A stretch of DNA of 5,743 nt from Methylovirgula sp. GTDB lineage: Bacteria > Pseudomonadota > Alphaproteobacteria > Rhizobiales > Beijerinckiaceae. The position numbers and the translations under genes are program-made. The notes below the pieces were generated by a model. The model worked only from the letters and a program-made list of their open reading frames with translations, was not told where the DNA came from and searched no databases. Positions 1 through 5,596 of the stretch are shown piece after piece. Position 1 is the stretch's first letter, and every line of letters begins with the position of its first letter. The DNA lies in assembly GCA_025356505.1 (NCBI GenBank), contig JANXSV010000082.1:1-5743 (forward strand). Direction: 5' to 3'.

Positions 1-6
1 CACGCC

Positions 7-35
7 TTGATTGCCTCAGATAAGAGGGCTAAGTA
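7..35 (+). promoter_or_regulatory. Possible mbfA promoter (weak)
   Basis: TTGATT at 7-12 could serve as a -35 box, with TAAGTA at 30-35 as a poor -10 box after a 17-bp spacer. A start about 7 bp further on would fall inside the palindrome at 38-56, which would suit repression by an Irr-type regulator. The -10 match is weak, so this is a suggestion from spacing and context only. Confidence 0.25.
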
Positions 36-37
36 CA

Positions 38-56
38 GTTTAGAAGTATTCTAAAC
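38..56. promoter_or_regulatory. ICE/Irr-box-like palindromic operator of mbfA
   Basis: The sequence GTTTAGAAGTATTCTAAAC is a perfect inverted repeat: two 8-bp half-sites separated by GTA. It lies 23 bp before the mbfA start codon. It matches, as I recall the consensus, the iron control element bound by Irr in Hyphomicrobiales (TTTAGAA-N3-TTCTAAA-like). Irr is the haem-responsive Fur-family regulator that represses iron-export genes when iron is low. I infer that mbfA is repressed by Irr here. The position, just before the gene and probably at or near the transcription start, fits a repressor site. Confidence 0.8.
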
Positions 57-79
57 AACTCAGAACGAAAGAGCGAACC

Positions 80-1075
80 ATGAAGGGTCTAGCAGAACTT
101 ACCGAGCGCGAGGTTTTGGCTGTTGCAATCGCCAATGAAGAAGAGGATTCGCGCATTTATCAGCAGTTCGCGGATGATCTCATGGCAGAATACCCCGAGT
201 CGGCGGCATTTTTTGTTGAGATGGCGGAAGATGAGCGCGAGCACCGCGGCATGCTTTTTGATCTTTACCGGCAAAAATTTGGTGAAAACCTGCCGCCTAT
301 CCGCCGCGAAGACGTCAAGGGCTTCGCCAAACGCCGGCCTTTCTGGCTGACGCGCAACCTCGGCGTCGAGCGGATGCGCAAAGAGGCAGAGATGATGGAA
401 CTGCAGGCGGCGCAGTTTTACGATGCTGCGGCGGCGCATTCGACCAATGTTTCGGTGCGTGAGCTGCTTTACAAGCTCGGCGAACTGGAGCGAAGCCACG
501 AGAAAAAGGCCGTCGATCTGACAAGCAAGCATCTGGCAGGGGACGCTGCGGCGGAAGAGGCGGCAACGGCGCGGCGGGCATTCGTGCTGCGCTATGTGCA
601 GCCCGGTCTGGCAGGATTGATGGATGGATCGGTTTCAACACTGGCGCCGATTTTTGCTGCGGCTTTTGCCACGCACAACAATTGGAGCACCTTTCTGGTG
701 GGTATGGCCGCGTCGATTGGAGCGGGCATCAGCATGGCGTTTGCCGAGGCACTTTCTGACGATGGTTCGTTGACCGGACGCGGTACGCCATGGCTGCGCG
801 GCGGCGTTACCGGCATTATGACGACGATCGGCGGTATCGGGCACACATTGCCCTATCTGGTGCCCGATGGCATTACGATGAAACTCGGGTCTCTGGTGCT
901 GGACTCATTTCATATCGCCACCGGGATCGCGGCTATTATCGTCTTTATCGAACTCTGGGCCATCGCCTATATCCGGGCGCGGTTTATGGATACGCCGTTC
1001 CTGCACGCTGCATTTCAAGTGGTACTGGGCGGCGTCGCCGTGTTCATCGTCGGCATTTTGATTGGCTCGGCTTGA
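80..1075 (+). CDS. mbfA: Membrane-bound ferritin-like iron exporter MbfA (rubrerythrin-VIT1 family)
   Basis: This 331-residue protein has the two-domain build of MbfA, an inner-membrane exporter that removes excess ferrous iron and protects against iron and peroxide stress in rhizobia and Agrobacterium. Residues 1-150 form a ferritin-like (erythrin) domain with probable di-iron ligands: E20 in NEEEDSRIY, E52-x2-H55 in DEREH, a Glu in the 102-107 helix, and E137-x2-H140 in ELERSH. Residues 165-331 form a VIT1/CCC1-type membrane domain that opens with GLAGLMDGSVSTLAP (177-191) and has about five hydrophobic segments (about 183-200, 203-222, 240-258, 271-297, 308-329). The length is normal for the family. 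The start has a purine-rich site, GAAAGAG at 67-73, six bases upstream. The ICE-like palindrome just upstream predicts iron control by Irr. Family and architecture are clear; transport activity is inferred from homologues. Confidence 0.93.
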   Translation: MKGLAELTEREVLAVAIANEEEDSRIYQQFADDLMAEYPESAAFFVEMAEDEREHRGMLFDLYRQKFGENLPPIRREDVKGFAKRRPFWLTRNLGVERMRKEAEMMELQAAQFYDAAAAHSTNVSVRELLYKLGELERSHEKKAVDLTSKHLAGDAAAEEAATARRAFVLRYVQPGLAGLMDGSVSTLAPIFAAAFATHNNWSTFLVGMAASIGAGISMAFAEALSDDGSLTGRGTPWLRGGVTGIMTTIGGIGHTLPYLVPDGITMKLGSLVLDSFHIATGIAAIIVFIELWAIAYIRARFMDTPFLHAAFQVVLGGVAVFIVGILIGSA

Positions 1076-1106
1076 CCGCGCACGAGAGTATAGCCAAAGA
1101 GTGGGC

Positions 1107-1985
1107 ATGATTTTTCGTCTTGCCCACCTTTCTGACGCGCACATCGGCCCGCTTCCACGGCCCAGATGGAATGAGTTGATGGGCAAGCGGCTGACGGGTT
1201 TCCTCAACTGGCACAATGGCCGTCATAACATCCACAATATGGATGTGTTACGAGAGCTGGTGCAGGATATCCATGCGCAGAGCCCTGACCATATTGCGAT
1301 GACCGGCGATATTCTCAATATTGGATTGCGCAGTGAGTTTGCCCCGGCGCGTGCCTGGTTGGCGCATCTTGGCCCTCCTGAACTGGCGAGTTTCGTCCCT
1401 GGAAACCATGACGCTTACGTCCCGAGCAATATTGCAGATCTCACCCGGCATTTTGCACCCTGGATGGCCGGAGGCGTGTTTCCGTTTGTGCGCAAAATTG
1501 GTCCGGTGGCGCTCATCGGGCTTAATTCCGGCGTTCCGACACTGCCGTTTTCAGCTGCCGGACGGCTGGGGAAAAGGCAACTTGCGGACTTTGCCGACCT
1601 GTTACAATCGCCGGAACTTGCGGATCATGCGCGCGTCGTGATGATTCATCATCCTCCCTATCAGGATGGTGCCCGTTTCGCCCGCGGCTTGGAAGATGCT
1701 GCAGCTTTTGAACGGATTATCGCGCAGAAGGGGGCGGAATTGGTTTTGCATGGTCATAATCACCGCGCACAAGTGCATCTGCTCAAGGGTCCGCAAGCGC
1801 TGGTTCCGGTGGTTGGCGTGGCGTCAGCATCCGCGGTGCCCGGCTCGCCGCATCATTTGGCCGCCTATCATCTTTATGAAATTTCGAGGCGCGGCGCATC
1901 ATGGCAGGTGCAGGCGCGCATTCGTGGCAGCCGCGCCGGTGAGACTGGAGTGCATGATCTTGGAGCGATCAACCTAGGCCGTTGA
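1107..1985 (+). CDS. Calcineurin-like metallophosphoesterase (Icc/CpdA-like)
   Basis: This 292-residue protein carries the full set of metallophosphoesterase metal-binding motifs in order: HLSDAHIG (D10, H12), GDILN (D68, N71), GNHD (N100, H101), MIHHPP (H181) and HGHNH (H217, H219). Such enzymes use two metal ions to hydrolyse phosphomonoesters or phosphodiesters. CpdA/Icc members cleave cyclic AMP, but the substrate here cannot be read from sequence. No signal peptide is seen, so it is probably cytoplasmic. I chose ATG 1107 because MIFRLAHLSDAHIG is a typical family N-terminus and AAAGAG lies just upstream. An in-frame ATG at 1062 would overlap mbfA and add 15 residues with no family look. 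The gene starts 31 bp after the mbfA stop, so co-transcription is likely. Its 3' end overlaps the convergent gene by 17 bp. Confidence 0.9.
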   Translation: MIFRLAHLSDAHIGPLPRPRWNELMGKRLTGFLNWHNGRHNIHNMDVLRELVQDIHAQSPDHIAMTGDILNIGLRSEFAPARAWLAHLGPPELASFVPGNHDAYVPSNIADLTRHFAPWMAGGVFPFVRKIGPVALIGLNSGVPTLPFSAAGRLGKRQLADFADLLQSPELADHARVVMIHHPPYQDGARFARGLEDAAAFERIIAQKGAELVLHGHNHRAQVHLLKGPQALVPVVGVASASAVPGSPHHLAAYHLYEISRRGASWQVQARIRGSRAGETGVHDLGAINLGR

Positions 1986-2988
1986 GCCGCAGATAGAGCC
2001 AGAAGCCTGCCGCAATCAACAAAGCCAATAAAGCTGAAACGCCAAGAAACTCGATGATAAACAACAGACTACGAACGAACCACCCGTGACGGTGCCTGCG
2101 CGCGGGCACTGTTATTGACTCCGCCGTTTGAACCGAAACGGGGGCGGTCAACGTGTTGAAGGGCGCGGGTGCAGCAGCTTGCAACGGCTTCACTGAATTT
2201 GACACCGCTGAGCTAAGCGGTGGCCGCGTGGACGAGCCGGATGAGAGTGTGTTTGCGGGACTATCTACGCTGGCCTTTTGGAGTTGCGGGTCCAAGCCGG
2301 CATTTGGCTGCGGGCGCTTTGGCCAACGGCCAGGTTCGTCGGAGCCGGTTTCCAGAGCCTTATCACGCTGAACCAACCGGCGGGCGATATAGTCCGTGAT
2401 GCTTTTTGTCATCTGCGCCAGATCGCTGCTTTGCGCCAGCGTTATGCGGCCGTCGCGGCGGTCCTGCTTGAATTCGTAGGTGCGTTTGTCGCGAGCCATC
2501 TGCACAAAGGCGATCATGTCGATAAACAGGCGCGGGGTTTCTCCGGGCGTTATGCCCGTGTCAAACAGGTCCACGCCGTGGGGCAGTTGCTCAAAAATCG
2601 GCTTGAGACTGTCCTGGAGGAGTTCAAGTCTGGCAAGCTCGGCGCTGCGCAAATCATTGAAGCCCTGGGCGTGTTCTGCGGCATCGAGGCGCGCACGGCG
2701 AATCGCTTGGGCAAGGTTTGGCGGCTCCGCCATGGGAATGGCCGAAATGGGCTTGTCTGGAATGGGCATGTCCGGCATGGGCTTGGCCGGGGTCAAATCA
2801 GATGCGACAGGCGCAAGTTCGGGGTTGCTTCGCGCCAGACTGTTCGAGAAAGCGCTGGAGGCGCTGGCAGCCGAAGAGAAACGCGCAGGAGAAGATGTTG
2901 TGGCGGGCACTGCGGCCTCCAGTGCTAAAATCCGCTCAAGCTCTTCAGGGGTGAGAGGTCGATTGCCCGAGGGCTTCATTTGATCCAT
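1969..2988 (-). CDS. Unrecognised alphaproteobacterial protein with a C-terminal membrane anchor
   Basis: I do not recognise a named family for this 339-residue protein. Four parts can be seen. The N-terminus is short and polar (LTPEELERILALE, 12-24). A low-complexity Ala/Ser/Pro stretch (25-92) includes a Met-Pro-rich run at 69-90. A well-formed, charged domain (about 93-210) contains LFIDMIAFVQMARDKRTYEF (154-173) and DGRITLAQSSDL (179-190), and looks globular and conserved. A long Ser/Pro/Ala linker (215-295) leads to basic residues RRHRH (297-301) and one hydrophobic helix (about 307-333) close to the C-terminus. This suggests a tail-anchored or single-pass inner-membrane protein with a cytoplasmic domain. 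The start at 2988 is supported by CGGAG about seven bases upstream. It lies 78 bp downstream of ftsY on the same strand, so an operon is likely. Its role is unknown. Confidence 0.8.
   Translation of the reverse strand: MDQMKPSGNRPLTPEELERILALEAAVPATTSSPARFSSAASASSAFSNSLARSNPELAPVASDLTPAKPMPDMPIPDKPISAIPMAEPPNLAQAIRRARLDAAEHAQGFNDLRSAELARLELLQDSLKPIFEQLPHGVDLFDTGITPGETPRLFIDMIAFVQMARDKRTYEFKQDRRDGRITLAQSSDLAQMTKSITDYIARRLVQRDKALETGSDEPGRWPKRPQPNAGLDPQLQKASVDSPANTLSSGSSTRPPLSSAVSNSVKPLQAAAPAPFNTLTAPVSVQTAESITVPARRHRHGWFVRSLLFIIEFLGVSALLALLIAAGFWLYLRLNGLG
2731..2790. repeat. Short degenerate repeats encoding a Met-Pro-rich linker
   Basis: Units resembling ATGGGC or CATGGG recur at roughly 10-20 base intervals on the plus strand. 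They encode, on the minus strand, the KPMPDMPIPDKPISAIPM part of the linker in the membrane-anchored protein. This looks like slippage-driven linker expansion inside a gene rather than a separate element. Confidence 0.5.
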
Positions 2989-3066
2989 TGCACGCTCCGA
3001 AAATTTAACATCACTCTACTTGGAAAAATGAGAAGGCGCAGAATATCTGTCACGGCGCCCATTCTT

Positions 3067-4293
3067 TTACTGTTCCAATCCGGCAATAGCGCGGGCAAAA
3101 TCGCGCGCCTTGAACGGCTCCAGATCATCCGCTGTTTCACCTACACCAATGAAGTGCACGGGTAATTTAAACCGCTCGGCGATGGCCACGAGAATGCCGC
3201 CGCGCGCAGTGCCGTCCAGTTTTGTCATCACCAACCCGGTGACTCCGGCAACTTTGCCGAAAATCTCAACCTGACTGAGAGCGTTCTGGCCAACGGTGGC
3301 GTCGAGCACAAGCAAAACGCTGTGCGGAGCCTCGGGGTCGAGCTTTTTCAAAACGCGGACGATTTTTTCGAGTTCGTCCATCAACTCCTTGCGGTTTTGC
3401 AGCCTGCCGGCTGTATCTATCAGGAGCACATCTGCGCCGCTCTCCTTGGCAGCTTTCAAGGCGTCAAAGGCGAGGCCGGCAGCGTCGGCTCCTTGTTCGC
3501 GTGCGATAACTTCCGCGCCGATGCGTCCGCCCCAGATTTTAAGCTGTTCAATGGCAGCGGCACGAAATGTATCTCCGGCGGCCAGGACGATCTTCTTGCC
3601 TTGGCCGGTGAAGGTCGCGCCAAGTTTGCCGATGGTGGTGGTTTTGCCCGAGCCGTTAACACCCACCACCAAAATCACATATGGTTTATGGCCGCTGAGC
3701 AGCAGGGGATGCGCAACCGGCATCAGTACTTTTTCGATTTCATCGCTCAGGATGATTTTTACCGTATCGGGATCGATGCTTTTATCATACCGGCCTTTGC
3801 CTACCACCCCGGCAATGCGCGATGCCATAGGCAGCCCCAGATCGGCCTGAATCAGTAGGTCTTCAAGGTCTTCCAAGGTGGCGGAGTCGAGTTTGCGCTT
3901 GGTGAAAATGTCCGAAATGCCGCGGCCAAGCTGCGACGAGGTGCGTGTCAGGCCGGATTTGAGGCGGTTCCACCAGCTTGTTTTGGGGGCAGGCACTGCA
4001 ACTTCGGCGGGGCTGGCAGATTGGCTGGCAAACTGGCTGGCAATCGGATTGGCCGCGACATCGGGCAATACCAAACTGGATTTGGCTTCAACATCGGGTT
4101 GAATTTCGTCGGCAAAAAGCACCTGCGTTCCGGTTTGGCCTGCCTCACTTTGGCTTGTAAGGTCCGCCCACCAATTTGCCTGTGCGGCGCTCTCCGCATC
4201 CGTTTGCGGCGCAGAAACAGTGGCAGCTGGCTCGCTTTTTCCCAAGATGCGGCGAAAAAAGCCCGGCTTCTGTGTGTCTTTGGGTTCGTTCAT
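3067..4293 (-). CDS. ftsY: Signal recognition particle receptor FtsY
   Basis: FtsY is the SRP-GTPase that docks the Ffh-ribosome complex at the inner membrane, so that nascent membrane proteins reach SecYEG. The 408-residue protein has a short basic-hydrophobic N-terminus (GFFRRILGK, 11-19) and an acidic, Ala/Ser-rich A region (20-105). The N domain runs from WWNRLKSGLTRTSSQ (107-121) to about 195, and includes LEDLEDLLIQADLG (140-153). The G domain follows: G1 GVNGSGKTTT (211-220), G2 DTFRAAA (241-247), G3 DTAGR (293-297), G4 TKLD (357-360) and GVGE..DDLEPF (383-394). All catalytic motifs are intact. I chose ATG 4293; an in-frame ATG at 4365 would add 24 residues that do not resemble FtsY. 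Neither start has a strong ribosome site. It is divergent from the pseudouridine synthase gene and upstream of the membrane-protein gene. In many rhizobia ftsY follows mtaB, which agrees with the mtaB fragment found at 5019-5252. Confidence 0.96.
   Translation of the reverse strand: MNEPKDTQKPGFFRRILGKSEPAATVSAPQTDAESAAQANWWADLTSQSEAGQTGTQVLFADEIQPDVEAKSSLVLPDVAANPIASQFASQSASPAEVAVPAPKTSWWNRLKSGLTRTSSQLGRGISDIFTKRKLDSATLEDLEDLLIQADLGLPMASRIAGVVGKGRYDKSIDPDTVKIILSDEIEKVLMPVAHPLLLSGHKPYVILVVGVNGSGKTTTIGKLGATFTGQGKKIVLAAGDTFRAAAIEQLKIWGGRIGAEVIAREQGADAAGLAFDALKAAKESGADVLLIDTAGRLQNRKELMDELEKIVRVLKKLDPEAPHSVLLVLDATVGQNALSQVEIFGKVAGVTGLVMTKLDGTARGGILVAIAERFKLPVHFIGVGETADDLEPFKARDFARAIAGLEQ
4016..4058. 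repeat. Short tandem-like repeats in the ftsY A-region
   Basis: The 11-12 base unit around TTGGCTGGCAAACTGG recurs with small changes about three times, and encodes the repeated Ala-Ser-Gln residues in IASQFASQSASPA of the FtsY acidic region. This region is known to vary in length and sequence between species, so the repeat is probably neutral linker expansion. Confidence 0.45.
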
Positions 4294-4393
4294 GGCGCGC
4301 ACTCGGTGTCTGAAGTCTTGCCCCTGAATTGACGCAACGCGCTGCAAGGTGCAAGTGAAAAGCATCGCGTAACACTCAAACCCGAGCGGGATT

Positions 4394-5113
4394 ATGACCG
4401 AGCAAGAGATTCTGGCGCGTCTGCTCTATCGCGACGGTCTGATCCTTATTTTAAACAAGCCTGCCGGGCTGGCGGTTCATCGCGGCCCGAAGGGCGGAGA
4501 AACGCTTGAGGATTCGCTGCATTTTCTGACCTTCGGCCTGCCGCGCAATCCGGCGTTGGCGCATCGGCTCGATAAGGACACGTCGGGGTGCCTTATCTTG
4601 GGGCGGCACCGCAAGGCGCTTGAAAAAATGATGCAGCTGTTTAAGCGGGGCGAGGTTGAAAAGACCTATTGGAGTATTGTCGAGGGTGGCCCACCTGAAG
4701 ATTCTGGTTTGATCGATTTGCCACTGGCTCCGCAAAATCCGGATCGGGGCTGGTGGATGAAGGTTGATGCCGGTGGCGCACCCTCGCAAACCAAATGGTC
4801 CGTGCTGGGACGAGGACTAGAAAACGGTCGGCCGGTGACGTGGCTGCAGCTTGAGCCTCTCACGGGGCGCACCCACCAACTACGGGTTCATTGCGCCCAT
4901 ATGGGCTGGCCGATTCTGGGTGATGCGATTTACGGCGTAAATGGCCAATCCGAGCGCGAGATGATGCACCTGCATGCGCGCGACGTCACTTTTTCACTGT
5001 CCAAAAACAAACCGCCGCTCAAGGTTGAAGCGCCGCCGCCACCGCATATGCTGGCGCGACTGGCTCTATGCGGTTGGAAACTGCCTGAAGCTGACCTTCT
5101 TGCAGCGCTGTAA
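4394..5113 (+). CDS. RluA-family RNA pseudouridine synthase
   Basis: This 239-residue enzyme of the RluA family converts specific uridines in rRNA or tRNA to pseudouridine. The core is complete: ILNKPAGLAVHRG (19-31), the catalytic motif HRLDKDTSG (57-65, with D60 as the nucleophile), EVEKTYWSIV (87-96), and the C-terminal family motif LTGRTHQLRVHCAHMG (156-171) followed by GDAIYG (176-181). It has no N-terminal S4 domain, so it resembles the short RluA/TruC-type members; the target RNA and a precise gene name cannot be assigned. The ATG at 4394 lies 100 bp from the divergent ftsY start, with only a weak GAG-rich site upstream. Its last 95 bp overlap, on the opposite strand, the 3' end of an mtaB fragment. 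A second copy of its C-terminus lies inverted at 5502-5743. Confidence 0.93.
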   Translation: MTEQEILARLLYRDGLILILNKPAGLAVHRGPKGGETLEDSLHFLTFGLPRNPALAHRLDKDTSGCLILGRHRKALEKMMQLFKRGEVEKTYWSIVEGGPPEDSGLIDLPLAPQNPDRGWWMKVDAGGAPSQTKWSVLGRGLENGRPVTWLQLEPLTGRTHQLRVHCAHMGWPILGDAIYGVNGQSEREMMHLHARDVTFSLSKNKPPLKVEAPPPPHMLARLALCGWKLPEADLLAAL

Positions 5114-5252
5114 TGGTAACGTGCACCATTTTATTGGGTTCAAATCCAGCAAGTCTCACGGGAGTGAAGTCCGGTGTGCGGGCTAGGCCACCGCGCTCTG
5201 TGAGCACAGTGAGGCTTCTGCCGATTTGCGCTTTTAAATGAGTGAGATTTGC
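4872..5252 (+). repeat. Left arm of a large inverted repeat
   Basis: This 381-bp arm matches the reverse complement of 5363-5743 without gaps: paired positions always sum to 10615. By hand count there are 36 mismatches, about 90% identity. It contains the last 80 codons of the complete pseudouridine synthase gene and, antisense, the last 78 codons (stop included) of an mtaB fragment. The longest identical blocks are 4991-5064 (74 bp) and 5134-5180 (47 bp). The arm may extend further left, because its partner is cut by the window edge. Confidence 0.95.
5019..5252 (-). pseudogene. mtaB: mtaB 3' fragment, left copy
   Basis: The minus strand reads ANLTHLKAQIGRSLTVLTER, then LARTPDFTPVRLAGFEPNK and VHVTITALQEG, before a stop at 5019. 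This has the look of the C-terminal, TRAM-like RNA-binding end of MtaB, the radical-SAM enzyme that adds a methylthio group to t6A37 of tRNA. Only 77 residues are present of a protein usually over 400 long. The reading frame loses MtaB similarity at about 5252-5257, where the sequence switches to the inverted second copy. The last 95 bp overlap the 3' end of the pseudouridine synthase gene. Differences from the right copy are mostly silent in this frame, which shows that it was a real coding sequence. In the source genome the gene would have continued on the minus strand and would stand upstream of ftsY, as in many rhizobia. Confidence 0.8.
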
Positions 5253-5256
5253 ATGT
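5249..5256. other. Head-to-head junction between the two mtaB fragments
   Basis: Up to about 5252-5256 the sequence continues the left mtaB copy (minus strand, ...ACA CAT GCA AAT CTC). From about 5249 it continues the right copy at an earlier part of the gene (plus strand, TTG CAT GTG TTT CCG, reading LHVFPFS). The roughly 4-8 bp TTGCATGT can belong to both, which is microhomology at an inverted join. No insertion sequence, target duplication or filler sequence is seen. Confidence 0.75.
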
Positions 5257-5596
5257 GTTTCCGTTTTCGGCCCGCGCCGGCACGCCTGCCGCAAAAATGC
5301 CCCCGGTCCCGTCTGCCACCATAAAGGCGCGTGCGTCGGCGTTGCGTGCCGCTTCCGCACAGGCAAATCTCAGTCATTTGAAGGCGCAAATAGGCAAGAG
5401 CTTGACTGTGCTGACTGAGCGCGGCGGCCTAGCGCGCACACCGGACTTCACTCCCGTGAGACTTGCTGGATTTGAACCCAACAAAATAGTGCACGTTACC
5501 ATTACGGCTCTGCAAGAGGGTCAGCTTCAGGCTGTTTCCAACCGCACAGGGCCAGTCGCGCCAGCATATGCGGTGGCGGCGGCGCTTCAACCTTGA
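5249..5596 (+). pseudogene. mtaB: mtaB 3' fragment, right copy
   Basis: The plus strand encodes LHVFPFSARAGTPAAKMP, the conserved segment that ends the radical-SAM part of MtaB-type methylthiotransferases. Next come a charged helix (IKARASALRAASAQ) and the TRAM-like end with LTVLTERGGLARTPDFTPV and VHVTITALQEGQLQAV, to a stop at 5594-5596. This copy starts about 37 residues further upstream than the left one but still lacks the Fe-S and radical-SAM core. The frame is closed by a stop at 5243-5245, just before the junction. A TTG at 5249 could be read as a start codon, but in full-length relatives this position is the Leu of an internal LHVFPxS motif, so I treat it as internal. The last 95 bp overlap the second pseudouridine synthase copy on the opposite strand. 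The residues after QLQAV are probably an overlap-derived tail. Confidence 0.83.

Noticed and set aside
2278..2983. Long open frames on the plus strand opposite the membrane-anchored protein gene.
   Set aside because: They are antisense shadows in GC-rich DNA with no domain look. The minus-strand gene has a good ribosome site, sensible domains and a membrane helix.
2989..3066. GGCGC/GCGCC inverted repeat followed by a T-rich run after ftsY, a possible terminator.
   Set aside because: The stem is only 5-6 bp with a loop of about 15 bases, and the T run is interrupted. It may be a weak attenuator but cannot be called a terminator.
3296..3858. Two plus-strand open frames of about 180 codons inside ftsY.
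   Set aside because: They lie opposite the highly conserved GTPase domain and have no recognisable motifs; they are shadows of ftsY.
4294..4393. TTGACG at 4329-4334 as a -35 box for the pseudouridine synthase gene.
   Set aside because: No acceptable -10 box is found at 16-18 bp spacing. The divergent gap must hold promoters, but I cannot place them.
5131..5160. GGGTTCAAATCC resembles the T-arm of a tRNA.
   Set aside because: The flanking 5-bp stem does not pair, and no acceptor, D or anticodon arm could be built around it. The stretch is fully explained as the antisense of mtaB codons (AGFEPN).
5155..5240. GGAGTGAAGTCCGGTG and nearby bases looked faintly like a cobalamin riboswitch or another structured RNA.
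   Set aside because: The key B12-box and the CCCGC-ACTGT parts are missing, and the differences between the two copies follow mtaB codon positions rather than paired bases.
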